Below, one piece after another: positions 35,713 through 47,760 of a stretch of DNA of 64,000 bases (within the stretch, counting starts at the first letter, position 1; each line of letters opens with the position of its first letter). The position numbers and the translations under genes are program-made. The notes under the pieces are model-generated. The model made no database searches, was not told the DNA's origin, and was given only the letters and a program-made list of their open reading frames with translations. The stretch is from Nageia nagi (lineage: Eukaryota > Pinophyta), in contig JBITNC010000002.1 in assembly GCA_050084985.1 (NCBI GenBank), forward strand, positions 5,580,001-5,644,000, in the 5' to 3' direction.

Positions 35713-35723
35713 CTTTGATACCA
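35713..35723 (-). promoter_or_regulatory. E3 primer-binding site
   Basis: Minus-strand TGGTATCAAAG, two bases from the 5' LTR. Confidence 0.88.
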
Positions 35724-35725
35724 CT

Positions 35726-36200
35726 TGAAGAAATTAACCCTTTTTGAATTAAATTCTAATCTACCAAGATCTCAAGAAGGCACTTTCAACATCAACACAA
35801 TAGCAAAATAACTCAAGCCAATCTCATAAATAACACAAGATATAAAGTGTTTCCTCCCTCCTTAGGAGTATGTCCACTAACTAATATCTTCTTATTCTCA
35901 AGGATCTCTCTTACAAAATTTCTTCTCTCTCTCACACACTCTAAACGTATAGCAAAGCTTGCATTACAATTGTGTAACTAGAGAAGGGGAGGGTTCTTCT
36001 CTTTTTATAAGAAGAAATCCACTCTATAATTAATTCCTTTTCTATTTTTAACCATTTACCTATTTTGAATCTCATACCTATGTTTAATCCTTCTTCTATT
36101 TTTATTCCCTTAATACTTTAAGGTATCTAATGATATTTTAAGTATTAAGTGAATTTACATTAAGGAGAAATAACAGTATATTATATTACAAATTCTAACA
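35726..36200 (-). repeat. E3 5' LTR
   Basis: 475 bp, TGTTAGAATT...TTTCTTCA in element orientation. It preserves the uninterrupted site into which E2 jumped in the sister LTR. Confidence 0.92.
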
Positions 36201-38400
36201 TGAAGCATTCAAATTATCTTACACATTGAAGTAAATTTGGGGTGAGAAATATATCATATAACTCTTAGAGGTAATTATATCATTTATTTACATCTAACAT
36301 GCATCTTTTAGGCTAATTATCATATTAATTTGTATTTAGTTCATCTTTACCATGCCCATTAACATTTGTTCAGTTAATCTTGGCATTGCACTTTATGATT
36401 ATCTTTTATTGTTCACAAAATTCATTTAGATTAATTTCTTAAAATATTACAAGGGTGTTTTATATTGCATCCTTAAAACATTATCTTGAAATATCAAATT
36501 CATTTATCATAGTATTCATCATTGTTTACATTAATCTTTATTGACAAAAAATCTTTTATCATAGTCTTCATGATTAGGCATATTTCTATCTTCTTTACAC
36601 CATTTGATTGGGTGTAAGGGGACCTACTTCCCCTCAGGATAAAACCCATCTTGGGTACCTTGGTCTTGAGGGGTCAAGGTGAGGATCCCTTTAAACTATT
36701 TAGATTACACTAGGGTATCTTTATTTACATTCTTGCAAATCTAAAGAAATGATAACTTCAAAAGAACCAGTATCAAATAGAGATTATCAAAAGGAGTTTT
36801 TTTCCCTATACTATCTTGTCAATAATCTTCTTTGTGCATACATAGTTCTTTGGAGGTATTTTTCTAATTGGGATTAATTGCCTCATTATTGTGCACATAT
36901 TTTAGTGTTTACATTTGGGGAACCTGATGCCAACACATGCATATACACACCAAATTTGGAGAGAGATCACTTTAAACCCTCTTTGTTCTTTTGTTATGTT
37001 ATTGAAATATTTTGTATCTTTTAATATTTTAATCAAAATTGAGAGCTAATTTTATCTATTTTTACAAATAAATCTTATTGGGTATGGATAAAACCAAGTC
37101 CTAAAATCTCAAACCTCAGGTCATCTCAGAATTATAATTAATCATTAAAAAAGTAATTAGTATTTAATAATTTCTACTTAGGGATACTTCAACCAAGTTT
37201 AATCAACCTCAAAGGGTTGATCCTAGGCAAAATTAATTAGGTATTCATTTTTTTGCATTTTTCAAGCATATATGTCACTCTAGTAAATTTTTAAATTTAC
37301 AATTTGATCATTGATAATTATGTATTGTTGAATTTCTACCTCTATTTTTTACTAGATATTTGTGCTTAGGAGATTATAACATATTTTCTTATTTCCTTTG
37401 GCATATACGTGGTTAACTTACCAATTATTGATCAACTAGATAACTGGTGCTTGTTAGTCAGTCTATATCATACTGAGTAATAAATAGAGGCTTGTAATGC
37501 ATTTCATAAATCTTAGAAATCATTGAACATTGCTAAATTTGAACATGAGCATCTAGGTTAGATCTATTATTCCTCTATCTACTCTAGTATAATTTATTTT
37601 TTTATTTTTTGGATATATAATTTAATTGTTAATTGCATAATAGGCTTGATTTTCAATTGTGATCTAGTTAAAATTTTGTATCATCCTTGGGTGGGATCAC
37701 TTGTAATTTATCTTTGGGATCTAAATTTGCATCATCATATATATTATTGCACTTTTTATCCACTTGCATTAATTTATCATCTAAATAAGCCTAATAACAT
37801 CAAGGTACTTGGACTTTCTTCCCAAAGTCTTTACTCACAATTGGAATCCATTTCCCAAGGTGAGCACATAACAAACACCCCTAGAGATTGATCCTTGTCC
37901 TCTAAATACCTTACTAGATTTATTTTAGGAAAACTAACCAAATAAGTGTAAATAATCTAAAATCAATAATTACATGATTTATTTCTAAACAAGACCTTAA
38001 TCTTCTAAATAAATCAAAATATTAGGAAGATAAATGAAAATTGCTATCTATCACCATTGGTCTATTTTCATCCTACAATTTTTATCTTTTCATTGTGAAA
38101 AGAGCATTTAGGTTGATTATTTATATATTATTTGATCAAACTAAATAATAATAATCTCAACATTTAGGCTTCGTATTTATTCAATTTTCTTATTTGTAAC
38201 ATTTTGATCTTGTTAGTTCTGTTAAGCATGGTTTTATTTCCTTCTATACCTTGGCTTTCCAAACTATACACCCTTGAAATTTTGATAGGGAACAAAGTGT
38301 AGAAAATGTTGAAACTAAAGCACAAGCTATGAAAATAGAATAAGCAATATAAAACCCTAATCCAATTCATTCTTCTAATCTCAAAACACCAACTCATCCA
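36201..38400. other. Unassigned repeat-like DNA
   Basis: No recognised coding domain. 36600-36700 is locally GC-richer. Because a plus-strand gypsy gag follows, this may contain its old LTR and leader, but no LTR pair, primer site or TSD could be defined. Confidence 0.35.
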
Positions 38401-39779
38401 CCATGACAATTGAATACACCTTTACATCCTACATTCTTGCAAGCCTTATAAGCTTTTCAAAAAATGCATACAACTAATAAAAATCAATAAGTAGTGGTCC
38501 AAACTTCACAACATGTTCAACCATTGAACCAAAATCCATAATATGATTATAATAAAAATCAAATTCAAGTCTATCAATATCAAAGTTAACCTTTGTATGG
38601 AATTCCTTACCAAGACTTGAACCCACCTACTCAATTTCAAAATCCTTAAGGGAGTCAAGTTGTTATCCTAATTCCAAGCCCAAGTTAAGATATTCAAGTA
38701 CCCACTCCATAAGAATTAGCTTGACAATTTAGAGATCAACAATTATATAATCCTTTTACAAGATAATCGCTTCCAAAAATTTCCTCTTTTTCAATCCAAT
38801 AACTTTCTTCTTCTCAACAAATTGTTCCCACTTCTCAACCAATAGCTTGTTTATTCTATCCAGTAGATCAATTGATTCAATCAAAATATTTAAATATTAT
38901 ATACAATCATAAATGTTGAATATAAAATCAATCCTAATCCCACTCCATAACATAATCAATTTATTTAAAGACCTTCTAATGCATCATCATACAGTAATTT
39001 GAATAAATAAGAACTTTTTGAGGAGTGGATGAAGGTATACAAAAATCAAATTCAAAATCCAAACCCTCAAATCCCACCATTGAAAATTTGCAATTCATCA
39101 TTGAATCAATAAAGTGTTATGGTAGGGAAATATCAATCAAATAAATGTTGCCTACCAAACACAAATTATTCCAAATCAACAATTCCAATCAATCAATAAG
39201 CCATATCAAGGATCTTCTAAATTTAGTACTCCACCAAACTATCAAGGTCCCAATCAAAATCAAGGCCAACCATCAAATCAAACACAATGCCAAACTCAAA
39301 TGACATATGATCAAAATCAAGCTTAAACTCAAAATACATCTAATCCTAATCAAGGGAAAAATATTTCTTATCAAAATATTGGACTTAATCAAACAACATC
39401 ACAACAAAATCAAGGTGCACAAATTTTTAAATCAGAATATAATTTCTTATCAAAATTATGAACCAAATAAAAATCTACAACAAAATCAATATCCATAACA
39501 AGTGTATTATCAAGTACCACCTCATTAAAATGTATTGCAAAATCAAGTATCACATTAATCTCAAGTCAATCATACTATAATCAAAATCAAAGACAAGTGC
39601 CCTTTAATACTAACAAACAAAGGGTACAAAATCAAGTCTTGAATTTCAATTTCAACCCTTAATTCAAGCATTGTATGAACCTCATTAAGGTCAAAATAAA
39701 AAATGTAATAATCAAATGACATAAGGGGAATAACAAGCTTACTAATACAATGCATCCCAAATAAATTATTTTCCCAACT

Positions 39780-40770
39780 AACAAGTCAACATGATGGTAC
39801 AAAATGTACAACAAAGATATGATGCATAAGTAAATAAAAAATGATGGAATGTCGATAACAAAAAAAATATTCTTACACAACAAAAACCTCTCAATATTAA
39901 TGATGACATCATTATGCAGTTACAAGATGTGGAATTAAAAATGAAAAAATAAGGAAAAATTAAATTAACATACAATACTATATCTAATGAGCCCATACAT
40001 CCTAATGTTTGATTAAAGCTATTTCTATTTAAGTTTTAGATACCAAAGATATAAAAGTACAAGGATAAAGAAAGACCTAGGGAACATATAAGGTTGTGTT
40101 AGTACTCAAGTTCTATTATAAGTCAATATGATTCTCTTTTGTTGAGAGCTTTTCCTATGACTCTTGACGGCCAAGTAATGGATTATTACAATAGTTTCCC
40201 ATGACATAATTTATAGATATTTGAATAACTTGTGAACCAATTTTTGTAGCACTTTTCTATTAATGTTCACAAGAGGGTCTTTATTATAGATCTTAGTAAG
40301 CTATATCAATTTGATGAAGAATATATTACTATGTAGCTAGATGAAGAATATTAATAATAGATATGCAATACTCTCTATCATAAGAACATATATATTAAAT
40401 CCAACAACATCATACTTTTAAGGATGGAATTTCACAACCTAAGGTTATTGAGGAGTAGTATTAAAAGAGGTTGAGATTAATGTAAAGAAAATAAAAAATA
40501 ACTTAAAACTTCACAACAACAACAATATTGCTAGTAGTAGCAATAATACTTCTTATCAATAAATACCATAAGAAAATTAAGTAACATTTGATCCACCTCT
40601 TCAATATCAATAAATTATACAAGTTCAATAACAAAGGCCTTACTCACAAGCAATACAAGCTCCATCTCAAAGTCAAGATAACAATCCACCAAAGTATCCT
40701 CCATGACCAAGAAAAAATTAGATACCTTTAGTGGAGCCTTTGGTGGTTATCTTTAGAAGGCTATTTTTGG
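39780..40770 (+). pseudogene. Ty3/gypsy-type gag relic (plus strand)
   Basis: One frame interrupted by stops reads PREHIRLC (about 40080), SQYDSLLLRAFPMTLDGQVM (about 40120-40180), LVNQFL...HFSINVHKRVFIIDLSKLYQ (40215-40300) and LDEEY. This is the retrotransposon Gag core pattern (charged fold, W/Y-Y-NS-P, F..LV..F..HF). The preceding DNA (38400-39780) is unusually rich in CAA/AAT codons in several frames, suggesting a Gln/Asn-rich Gag N-terminus. No zinc knuckle, protease or RT was recognised after it. Confidence 0.6.
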
Positions 40771-41349
40771 ATAACATTATGTAACTCATCTGACTTTATC
40801 AATGTGAGTGGCTAAAAGGTTACCCTCATATAATTATAAATATGTATGAATGATGAAGTTATCACCTCGATCCATCATAATTTAATGATAAGTTCATAAC
40901 ATATAGGGATAGTTCCCTAACTCAGATGATGTTTTTCCATAGTAGTGAAAGTTACAAAAGGGAATGTTCCTATACATCCCTTCCTCTAGAGACTCATGGT
41001 GGAATTGCATGAATTGAAAATAAGTAAGGTTAGGGGCATCATACACGATTGACTTCAAAATCCCCCGTCAAGATAGGAAATGTTACAATGTAACATAGAC
41101 AAAATAAACCAAACACCTCCTAAAGGAAAAGTTATGAATGAACATAGTTAAGAACCTTAAGCGAATGACATCAACAATAAAATAGTAAACATTTGATAAA
41201 AAAATTTCCTAATTCAATAAGGAAAAAGATTACTTCAACATGAAGGAGAGCACCTAGCAACCTCAATACCGATAAGTTATATCATCGAAGCAAATATAAG
41301 ATTAAAAAGTAACATCATCACTCCACGGTGAATCATTATTCATTGTATG

Positions 41350-42085
41350 GCCCCCATCAATTACTCAAATATGTTGATCTTCCTTCCTGGGATATGGCTT
41401 CTTTTCATATTTTAATGACTTACCATACTTTAATTTTCTCATTTCCACCATACACCACTCTTTTTGAATCAACTTATGAATAATATCAAAAAAAGAAAAT
41501 CCATATAATCATAGATATAAATTTTAATTTAGGATGAATGTTGTTGAAAAATATAGCTTCACATGCTCTTCTAGTAAAGGACCTTTAATCATCCTCCAAA
41601 TTTTTTGAAGTCTTTGATAAAACATTTCAAACCTCTCATTTTTTCCTTAGATAGTATTTACCAAATAAAAAATAATAACTTGTCTAAGAGCCCTATGCTT
41701 GAAATGCATATAAAATTTAGATATATATAAGTATTAATTGACTTGGAGGGTAAAGAAAAATACCAAGAGCGAGCATCACCCTAAGTTAGAGTAGTTGGAA
41801 AATATTTAGCCATTAAATCATAATTTATTTCAAACTTCATCTCAAAAGCCTTGATATGAGCCATAGGATCTCCTTCTCCCAAATATTAATTAAATTTGGT
41901 TGAACTTGAAGCTTGGGTACCTTAGTACTCCTAACGTTATCATATAAAGGATTTGAGTTACTTAACGCAGTTGACACTCTTTTATTTTGCATGCTTCCAT
42001 CATCACCATAAAGGATCTTCTTTAAATTAGATTTGGTAGAATTGTCAAAGTTGTTAACCATGGTAACAAAATCAATGACCTCCAT
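41350..42085 (-). pseudogene. Ty3/gypsy-type gag relic (minus strand)
   Basis: The minus strand opens with an ATG at 42085 (MEVIDFVTMVNNFD...). After a frame change it reads GEGDPMAHIKAFEMKFE (about 41880), DLMAKYFPTTLT (41815), GDARSWYFSLPSKSI (41770-41730) and FEMFYQRLQKIWRM (41620). This is the order of a gypsy Gag core. It points toward the plus-strand gag relic and so comes from a different insertion. Stops are frequent and no pol domain was found. Confidence 0.6.
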
Positions 42086-42755
42086 TTCTAAAATACTTTA
42101 AAGATAATATTAGTCTTATACTAAAATCTAAGGCTTTAATTAGAACAATTAGTGGATCAAAAGGAAATATGATATATCAAATTAAAGTGGGATCACTAAT
42201 TGTTATAACCAAAATAAATTATTTGTAGTTAATTATTAGGTTTAATTATGATATTGAGTTAAAACCAATAATAGCATAATTAACAAAGATCATGGTCCTA
42301 TTATTGACTAAATCAACCCAATATGAAGATGAAAATAATCTAAAGTAATCAATTAACCTTAGTCTATTAAATCTAAATTCAAATGAACTTACAAACCTAT
42401 TACTTTACCTATCATAGAGATTGTAACTTACAACTAACCCAAAGTACTCATCAACAAATTGTGAAATGAATGGGACCACTATATGAAACCTCTTTGGATC
42501 ATCATCACTTAACAACCCACATAGAAACCTTCAAAGCCTTTAGGCATCATTAAGAGGTCTATTTCAAAGCTAGGTTATTCATGTGTGATGGATCAAATGA
42601 TTACATGAATGAAGTATTCTTGAGCATAACAAAATCTAGATATGATAGGTGGCATTGATGAATACCGATCAAGAGTATTTTTGTTACCACTTATCAAGGA
42701 TCCAAATTAGATCATAATACATGATACATAATCCTTCACTTCCTTTATAGGCAAT
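42086..42755. other. No gene recognised
   Basis: AT-rich and in part possibly the leader of the minus-strand gag relic. It contains the pre-insertion target of the SINE at its right end. Confidence 0.4.
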
Positions 42756-42769
42756 AGGTCTAATGCCAA
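42756..42769 (+). repeat. SINE target-site duplication, left copy
   Basis: AGGTCTAATGCCAA, repeated exactly at 42915-42928 after the A-rich tail. Confidence 0.9.
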
Positions 42770-42914
42770 AGCGATCCTCAAGGGGACATTGTGTTAGTTA
42801 AGAGATTTGATTCAATTGTTTAAGGTCTCAAGTTCGAATCATAGTTCGATGTAATTACTTCTAGTTGTGTAATCTAATCAAAATCCTCATATTTACCCGT
42901 ATTAAAAAAAAAAA
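42770..42914 (+). mobile_element. tRNA-derived SINE (about 145 bp)
   Basis: Short element with a tRNA-like head: an A-box-like stretch GTGTTAGTTAAGAG (about 42791-42804) and a B box AGTTCGAATCA (42831-42841) at tRNA-like spacing. A unique 3' part follows and then a run of A ending at 42914. A perfect 14-bp TSD flanks it. These are the marks of a pol III transcript copied by LINE machinery. The perfect TSD suggests it is among the youngest insertions in this part of the window. Confidence 0.85.
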
Positions 42915-42928
42915 AGGTCTAATGCCAA
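42915..42928 (+). repeat. SINE target-site duplication, right copy
   Basis: Exact copy of 42756-42769. Confidence 0.9.
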
Positions 42929-43424
42929 GGCTCCTTCTTGGGCATATCAAGTTATAATGCCAACACACATTCTTTGGATTATCTTTGGCTTGACCTATTG
43001 CCATAAAATATAAAGGTAGTGAGAGTGTATAATGCTCAAAATAACAATAAATTACTTAAATAAACAATTAATTCTAAATACCTAAAAGGTTTATTTTAAT
43101 TAAATTAAATTTCCTTTTTAGGTGTTAACACTAGTGCAATATTGTAATTATTTTGTAACTTGCAGAAATCTTTTTAGAAATTAATTTATATTTACTATAA
43201 TTATTTTCCATAGTCAACAATGAAGATAACAATAATATAACACTTTAATAAGGTTACATAAACATTAGGCTTGAGGCGATGATGTTCTTATCTCTTATGA
43301 GTAGGATAATGCTATCTAGATCTATTCTACAATAAAGATAATAAATCTAATATATTAAATATATTTTCTAACATAAAGTTGCTCTCCAAAAGAATATTTT
43401 TCTCAAATTTAAAGGCTTTCTTAT
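42929..43424. other. No gene recognised
   Basis: AT-rich DNA. Possibly the inner part of an old minus-strand LTR whose repeats follow. Confidence 0.35.
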
Positions 43425-43760
43425 ATAGGATAAATATCTCTTTTGGTTTACCATTTTATCAAATGGGTAATAATAAATATCTAATTTAGTTTACCCTTTT
43501 ATCCAAAAAGTAATATATTTGAGCAAAGGATATACTTTATGTAAATATCTTAAAATATTTTATTTGGTACATTCTTTTCTCCAAAAGGTAATATCATTGA
43601 CCAAAGGATATAGTTTTATGTAAATATCCTAAAAAATCTAATTTGGTACGTCCTTTTATCTTAAGGATATACTTTATGAACATATATCTTATTTGATTCA
43701 CCCTTTTATCTAAAGGAAGATACTATTTTCCAAAGGTTGAACTTTATGGAAAAATATATT
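43425..43760 (+). repeat. Degenerate tandem repeat, about 60-bp unit, about five copies
   Basis: Each unit has a pattern like TTTGGTACATTCTTTT-TCC-AAAGGTAATAT followed by CCAAAGGATATA and CTTTATGTAAATAT. Copies are diverged. Confidence 0.65.
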
Positions 43761-43899
43761 TATTTGTTAAAATACTTTAGGCATATAAAATATTATTTAC
43801 CTAAGTTTTATAAGTATTAATATAAATATTAATACTTAAAGTATTTAGGTGAAACATTAACGACCTAAATATTTATGTATTATATCAAATCAATTTGCT

Positions 43900-44026
43900 G
43901 CATTAAAGGGATATAACAATATGATTACTTTTCTACTAATTTTTAGGAGTAGTAATAGCATCCCATCAATATACTAAAATATTAATTAAGAAATATTACT
44001 CAATATTACATTATGCATTCCAATAG
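43900..44026 (-). other. Possible end of an old LTR
   Basis: On the minus strand TTGGAATGCATAATGTAATATTG (start 44025) recalls the first bases of the E1-E3 LTRs, and about 430 bp further in, TATATAAG gives a TATA-like word (43416-43423). No partner LTR was found, so it could be a truncated or solo LTR. Confidence 0.3.
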
Positions 44027-45899
44027 TTATCATTATTATTTATAGGGAAGATGAGGAATAGACTTTTCATGTATCTTGTGATAAGGAAGAAGTGGACTTA
44101 GAGTTAGTAGAAGAAAGGAATTATTCAAATATATTTACAACTTTATCCTTCTTGATTGTTTCATAACATAAGCAACATCAAAATTAGACTTTAAATTTTT
44201 GTATCTTACTAATTCCCTGTGACTACTATGAGAGTAATCTTTATTAAAGATATTACTAAAAAGACTTTAATATTTCCTTTTGGATATCTCTTTATCAAAT
44301 TCAAAGGAATATAATTCTTATATCAAAGTTTTAGCTCCCAACCAAGAGTCATACTAATAAAACCCATTTAGAATAAATAGTTAATAATACCTATCTTTTT
44401 GTTATATACATAGTCATGTAAAAAGAAAAGTTGTCTCATAAATTCACATAACACAATCCAATTATTAACATACCTTGGGATCTAATTAGAAACTATCATA
44501 GAACCATATGCTATGATTTTAGTAAAATTATCATTTTCAATAAACTAGTCAAAAAGATTAGTGATTATGTTTTGGGCTTTAATAGATAACTTATGAATAA
44601 TGTTAGCTCTAGCTAGATCCTTGTAATATCTAATTCCCATGCTTCATTTTTCATGGTATATTTTTTCCATTTTTTATCTTTGTACCATAATGGATATGCA
44701 ACCTAGAATTTATATATGGGATTGTCAATCTTATCATTAATAAACTCTATATTGGATCTCAATTTTCCATTCATCATAATGCAAATAAAATGACTCATTG
44801 AATAAAAATTCTTTGTATCCATAACTATGGAAAACTATTATTTCAAAGTGTCATTAACAATTTTGTTCAATCTTAATCAAAAACACCTTTGGATATATAC
44901 AAATAAAAAAAAAAATTCTTATATAAATTTTGGTCATCTAGCTTGCCTAAATCCTTGTAAATAAAGCTTATGCTTTTAACATATTCTTATTTAAATATGT
45001 CTCAAGAATATTTCATGATTTGTTGATCCATTTTATCTTGGTGCTCTAACTTTCACCATGTTCTAATCATGTTTGAGGGCTTTTACCTATCTTATATTCT
45101 TCTAAAGCTTACTTCTCTCTATAGTTTACTACTCTCTTAGACATGGTAAAGCTACTTCTATCATTTTTGGAGAAAAAATCAATAATCACTTACTTATCCT
45201 TAGTCACATCAATGCTCTAACTAGATCCATAATGTATGCTAATTATATTTATTTCTTTAGTTCTAAAAATGATTATAGGCTTGCTAGGATCTGAACTAAA
45301 GTAGTATAAGTACATGCAATATCTTTAATTTCACTTATCAAATATCAAAATGGGACCTTCATAAATGTATGTCCTTGCTCCAAAAACTTATTGACTCCTT
45401 TGTTTATGATCCTCTTACTAGTTAATATCTTTGATCTTCTTATCTACAAAACTAATTAAAATGTTATCATACCTTTCAACTCAATAACCAATACATTTTA
45501 TTAAATTAAAATATGATTATAGTTGTTTACTACTAAATAAAAAATCAAATTAATGTACTATGTAGATACTTATTTATCATTTAATTTAGTAGTGATATGA
45601 AAAATTCTACCATTTTGAAATTCTCGTTGTTATCGCCAAAAATAAGTTAACAACTTATCTAGTTTTCTTTCTTAGAAACAACATTAATCCTTGAGAGTTA
45701 AGCATTTTAGACCTCCTTGAACTTGTTGAGGCAATTGGGATAAGAAGAAATGTAGAAAGCAACTTGCAACAATTTTTTTTCACATTTAATAAGTTATTTA
45801 CAATAGTTTTTAATTTATACTACTAAAAATTCAAAATAAAATATTAAAATAAATACTTGTAAAAATAAAATTTTAGGGCATTAATAACATCTTAAACTT
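44027..45899. other. Unassigned; possible decayed minus-strand coding sequence
   Basis: Longer minus-strand translations with stops (for example KNEAWELDI near 44650 and VIIDFFSKNDRSS near 45190) look like remnants of a protein, but I could not match them to a family. I see no LTR or RT motif here. Confidence 0.3.
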
Positions 45900-47760
45900 G
45901 AGATTCAATCTATATGGTAGGGAAAAAAGATATCATTTTACATTAAGTTTGGGAATCAGTGGCAAGTGAGGGATGATCCAAGAATACCTTATGAGCTTTA
46001 TAGCTGAGAAGGGGTTTATTGATGGACCAAATCTAATCAAACCACCAAGGTATCTAAAAGAATTTGATAATTTTATGCCATAGAAAAAAAGGAATACTAC
46101 CCAACACAACATTATAGGTACTTGTATCCTTTAGTTTTAACTTATAAAATCATTTGAAGGTATCCCAAGGCATCTAATTGATACTTAGTATGATGGGAGA
46201 AAAAATCAATGATTATAGAAATCTTCTGCATGTAAAAAGGTTGAGCGTGAATCTATTGGACTTGAACCAGAGGAAGCCCTTAGTAAGAAATAATCAAATA
46301 CCATCAAATATTAATGGAAGCAATGGAAGTACCTTATTTCTTTCCTTGTCCTAACCAATAAAGCCATAGTTTGAATGATTCCCCACCTTGTCATATGATT
46401 TGAATAACAAAGGTACTCTTTATCTTAATACACACAGGCATAGTAAGAAGGGTTTAAAAATTGAGTCCCTTATAAACTTTTTTCCCCAAGGGAAGGCTTA
46501 AATAAATAAAATGAAAAATGATAATCTTCTAAGCCTCATAACTATCAAGAGCTCTAATTATCTATTTATCAAAAAAAGCTACACCTTGATGATGATAATC
46601 AAGGATACCCATTCCCCCTGAGTTCTTAGGGAAGTAGCAAACTTCCTAAGAAACTCTATGGGGTCCTTTTTTCTAAAAATAATTCATCCATAAGAAATTC
46701 CTTAAAATCTTATCTAACTCGTTATATTAGGCATAAGAAGGAACCTGATAAGAAGAGTAGAAAACATAGGTAGAAGTAGGGACTTTTGGGAAGATTTTAG
46801 ATATACCCACAAGAAAAAGTATTTTAGTAATCCAACATGTTAGCTTTTTTATTTACTTTTTGGATTAAATAGTCCCATAGTTGAGCAGGGGAACATTGGA
46901 AGCTAAAAGGAATACGAATAATTTTGAAATTTTCCCCTAGTTGAATCCATCACCATTGTTAAGAAGAAATCCAATTGGACATGGGGAGTGAGGAATATCT
47001 TTAACAATAAGTCTTTTTGCATTGAATGTTAGTTACCAATATATATAAAGTTTTTAAGGTCTAAGTAATAGAAAGCTCATCTTCATGAAATATAAGGAAT
47101 GAGTCCTCCATAAAGATGTGACTATTAATGAGTTGAAATAAGAATCAAGATGAATGATCCCCTTGATAGACCCAATAGTTAGTTTGTGGGCCAATAAATA
47201 TCCAAAAATGTCAACAATAAAGATGAAAATAAAAGGGATCAACAAGCAACCTTATCTAATAGAGAGAAAAAACATATGGATTTATAATTAATATTATTCA
47301 AGGTAAGAACAATTGAAACATCTTCAAAGAACATGCTTATGGATTGAATAAGAGGACCAAATCTTAGAGCTTGAAGCATAACAAAAATGAAATACCATTC
47401 ACTCTTATCATAAGCCTTCTTAAAATCAATTTTGATGAAGAGAATATTTTGTTGAGAAGAATGGGACTATTTCATACCTTTCAAGACAACCAACATAATA
47501 CTAAGGATTTACCTCCTTTGGATAAATTATGTTTTCTCCAGTTGAATAATTTAAGATACAATACCAATGATGCAAGGTAAGGGATTTTGCAATGATCTTA
47601 TAGTTCATATTTAGCAGGTTGGTGGGTCACCAAATGGTGATGAGATTAGGATTCCTTAGCTTTGGTATGAAAACTCTATACATACTTCAAACCTCAAAAG
47701 CTCATCCTTGAAAACTCTATATTTTACTTTCAATACTTAGCCACCTTAATGCCAAGAGTC
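45900..47760 (-). pseudogene. LINE reverse-transcriptase fossil 2
   Basis: On the minus strand: PKLRNPNLITIW near 47670, LLNMNYKIIAKSLT (47610), LFIKIDFKKAYDKSEWYF (47445-47395, the catalytic Asp of RT box A preserved), MLQALRFGPL (47385-47350), then the palm region with HSLYFMKMSFLL near 47080 where the FADD motif has decayed. Further on come CKKTYC, LGENFKIIRIPFSFQCSPAQLWD and a thumb/C-terminal part to about 46250. The pattern matches fossil 1 and plant L1-type LINEs. Several frameshifts and stops. 45900-46250 is assigned by weak similarity only. No poly(A) or TSD was found. Confidence 0.72.

Larger units (their letters stand above)
20493..36200 (-). mobile_element. Copia element E3, split by E2
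   Basis: Minus-strand copia element, about 7.6 kb without the insert. The LTRs are 35726-36200 (5') and 20493-20565 joined to 28658-29044 (3'). Flanks GGAAG (20488-20492) and TGAAG (36201-36205) are a 5-bp TSD with one change. The LTRs differ at roughly 10% of positions by hand count, more than those of E2, as expected for the host of a nested insertion. Gag-pol is more decayed than in the other elements. Confidence 0.9.

Noticed and set aside
36608-36640. AGGGGACC...CCCCT stem-like sequence
   Set aside because: Only about five paired bases, so it is common by chance and no terminator or element end could be tied to it.
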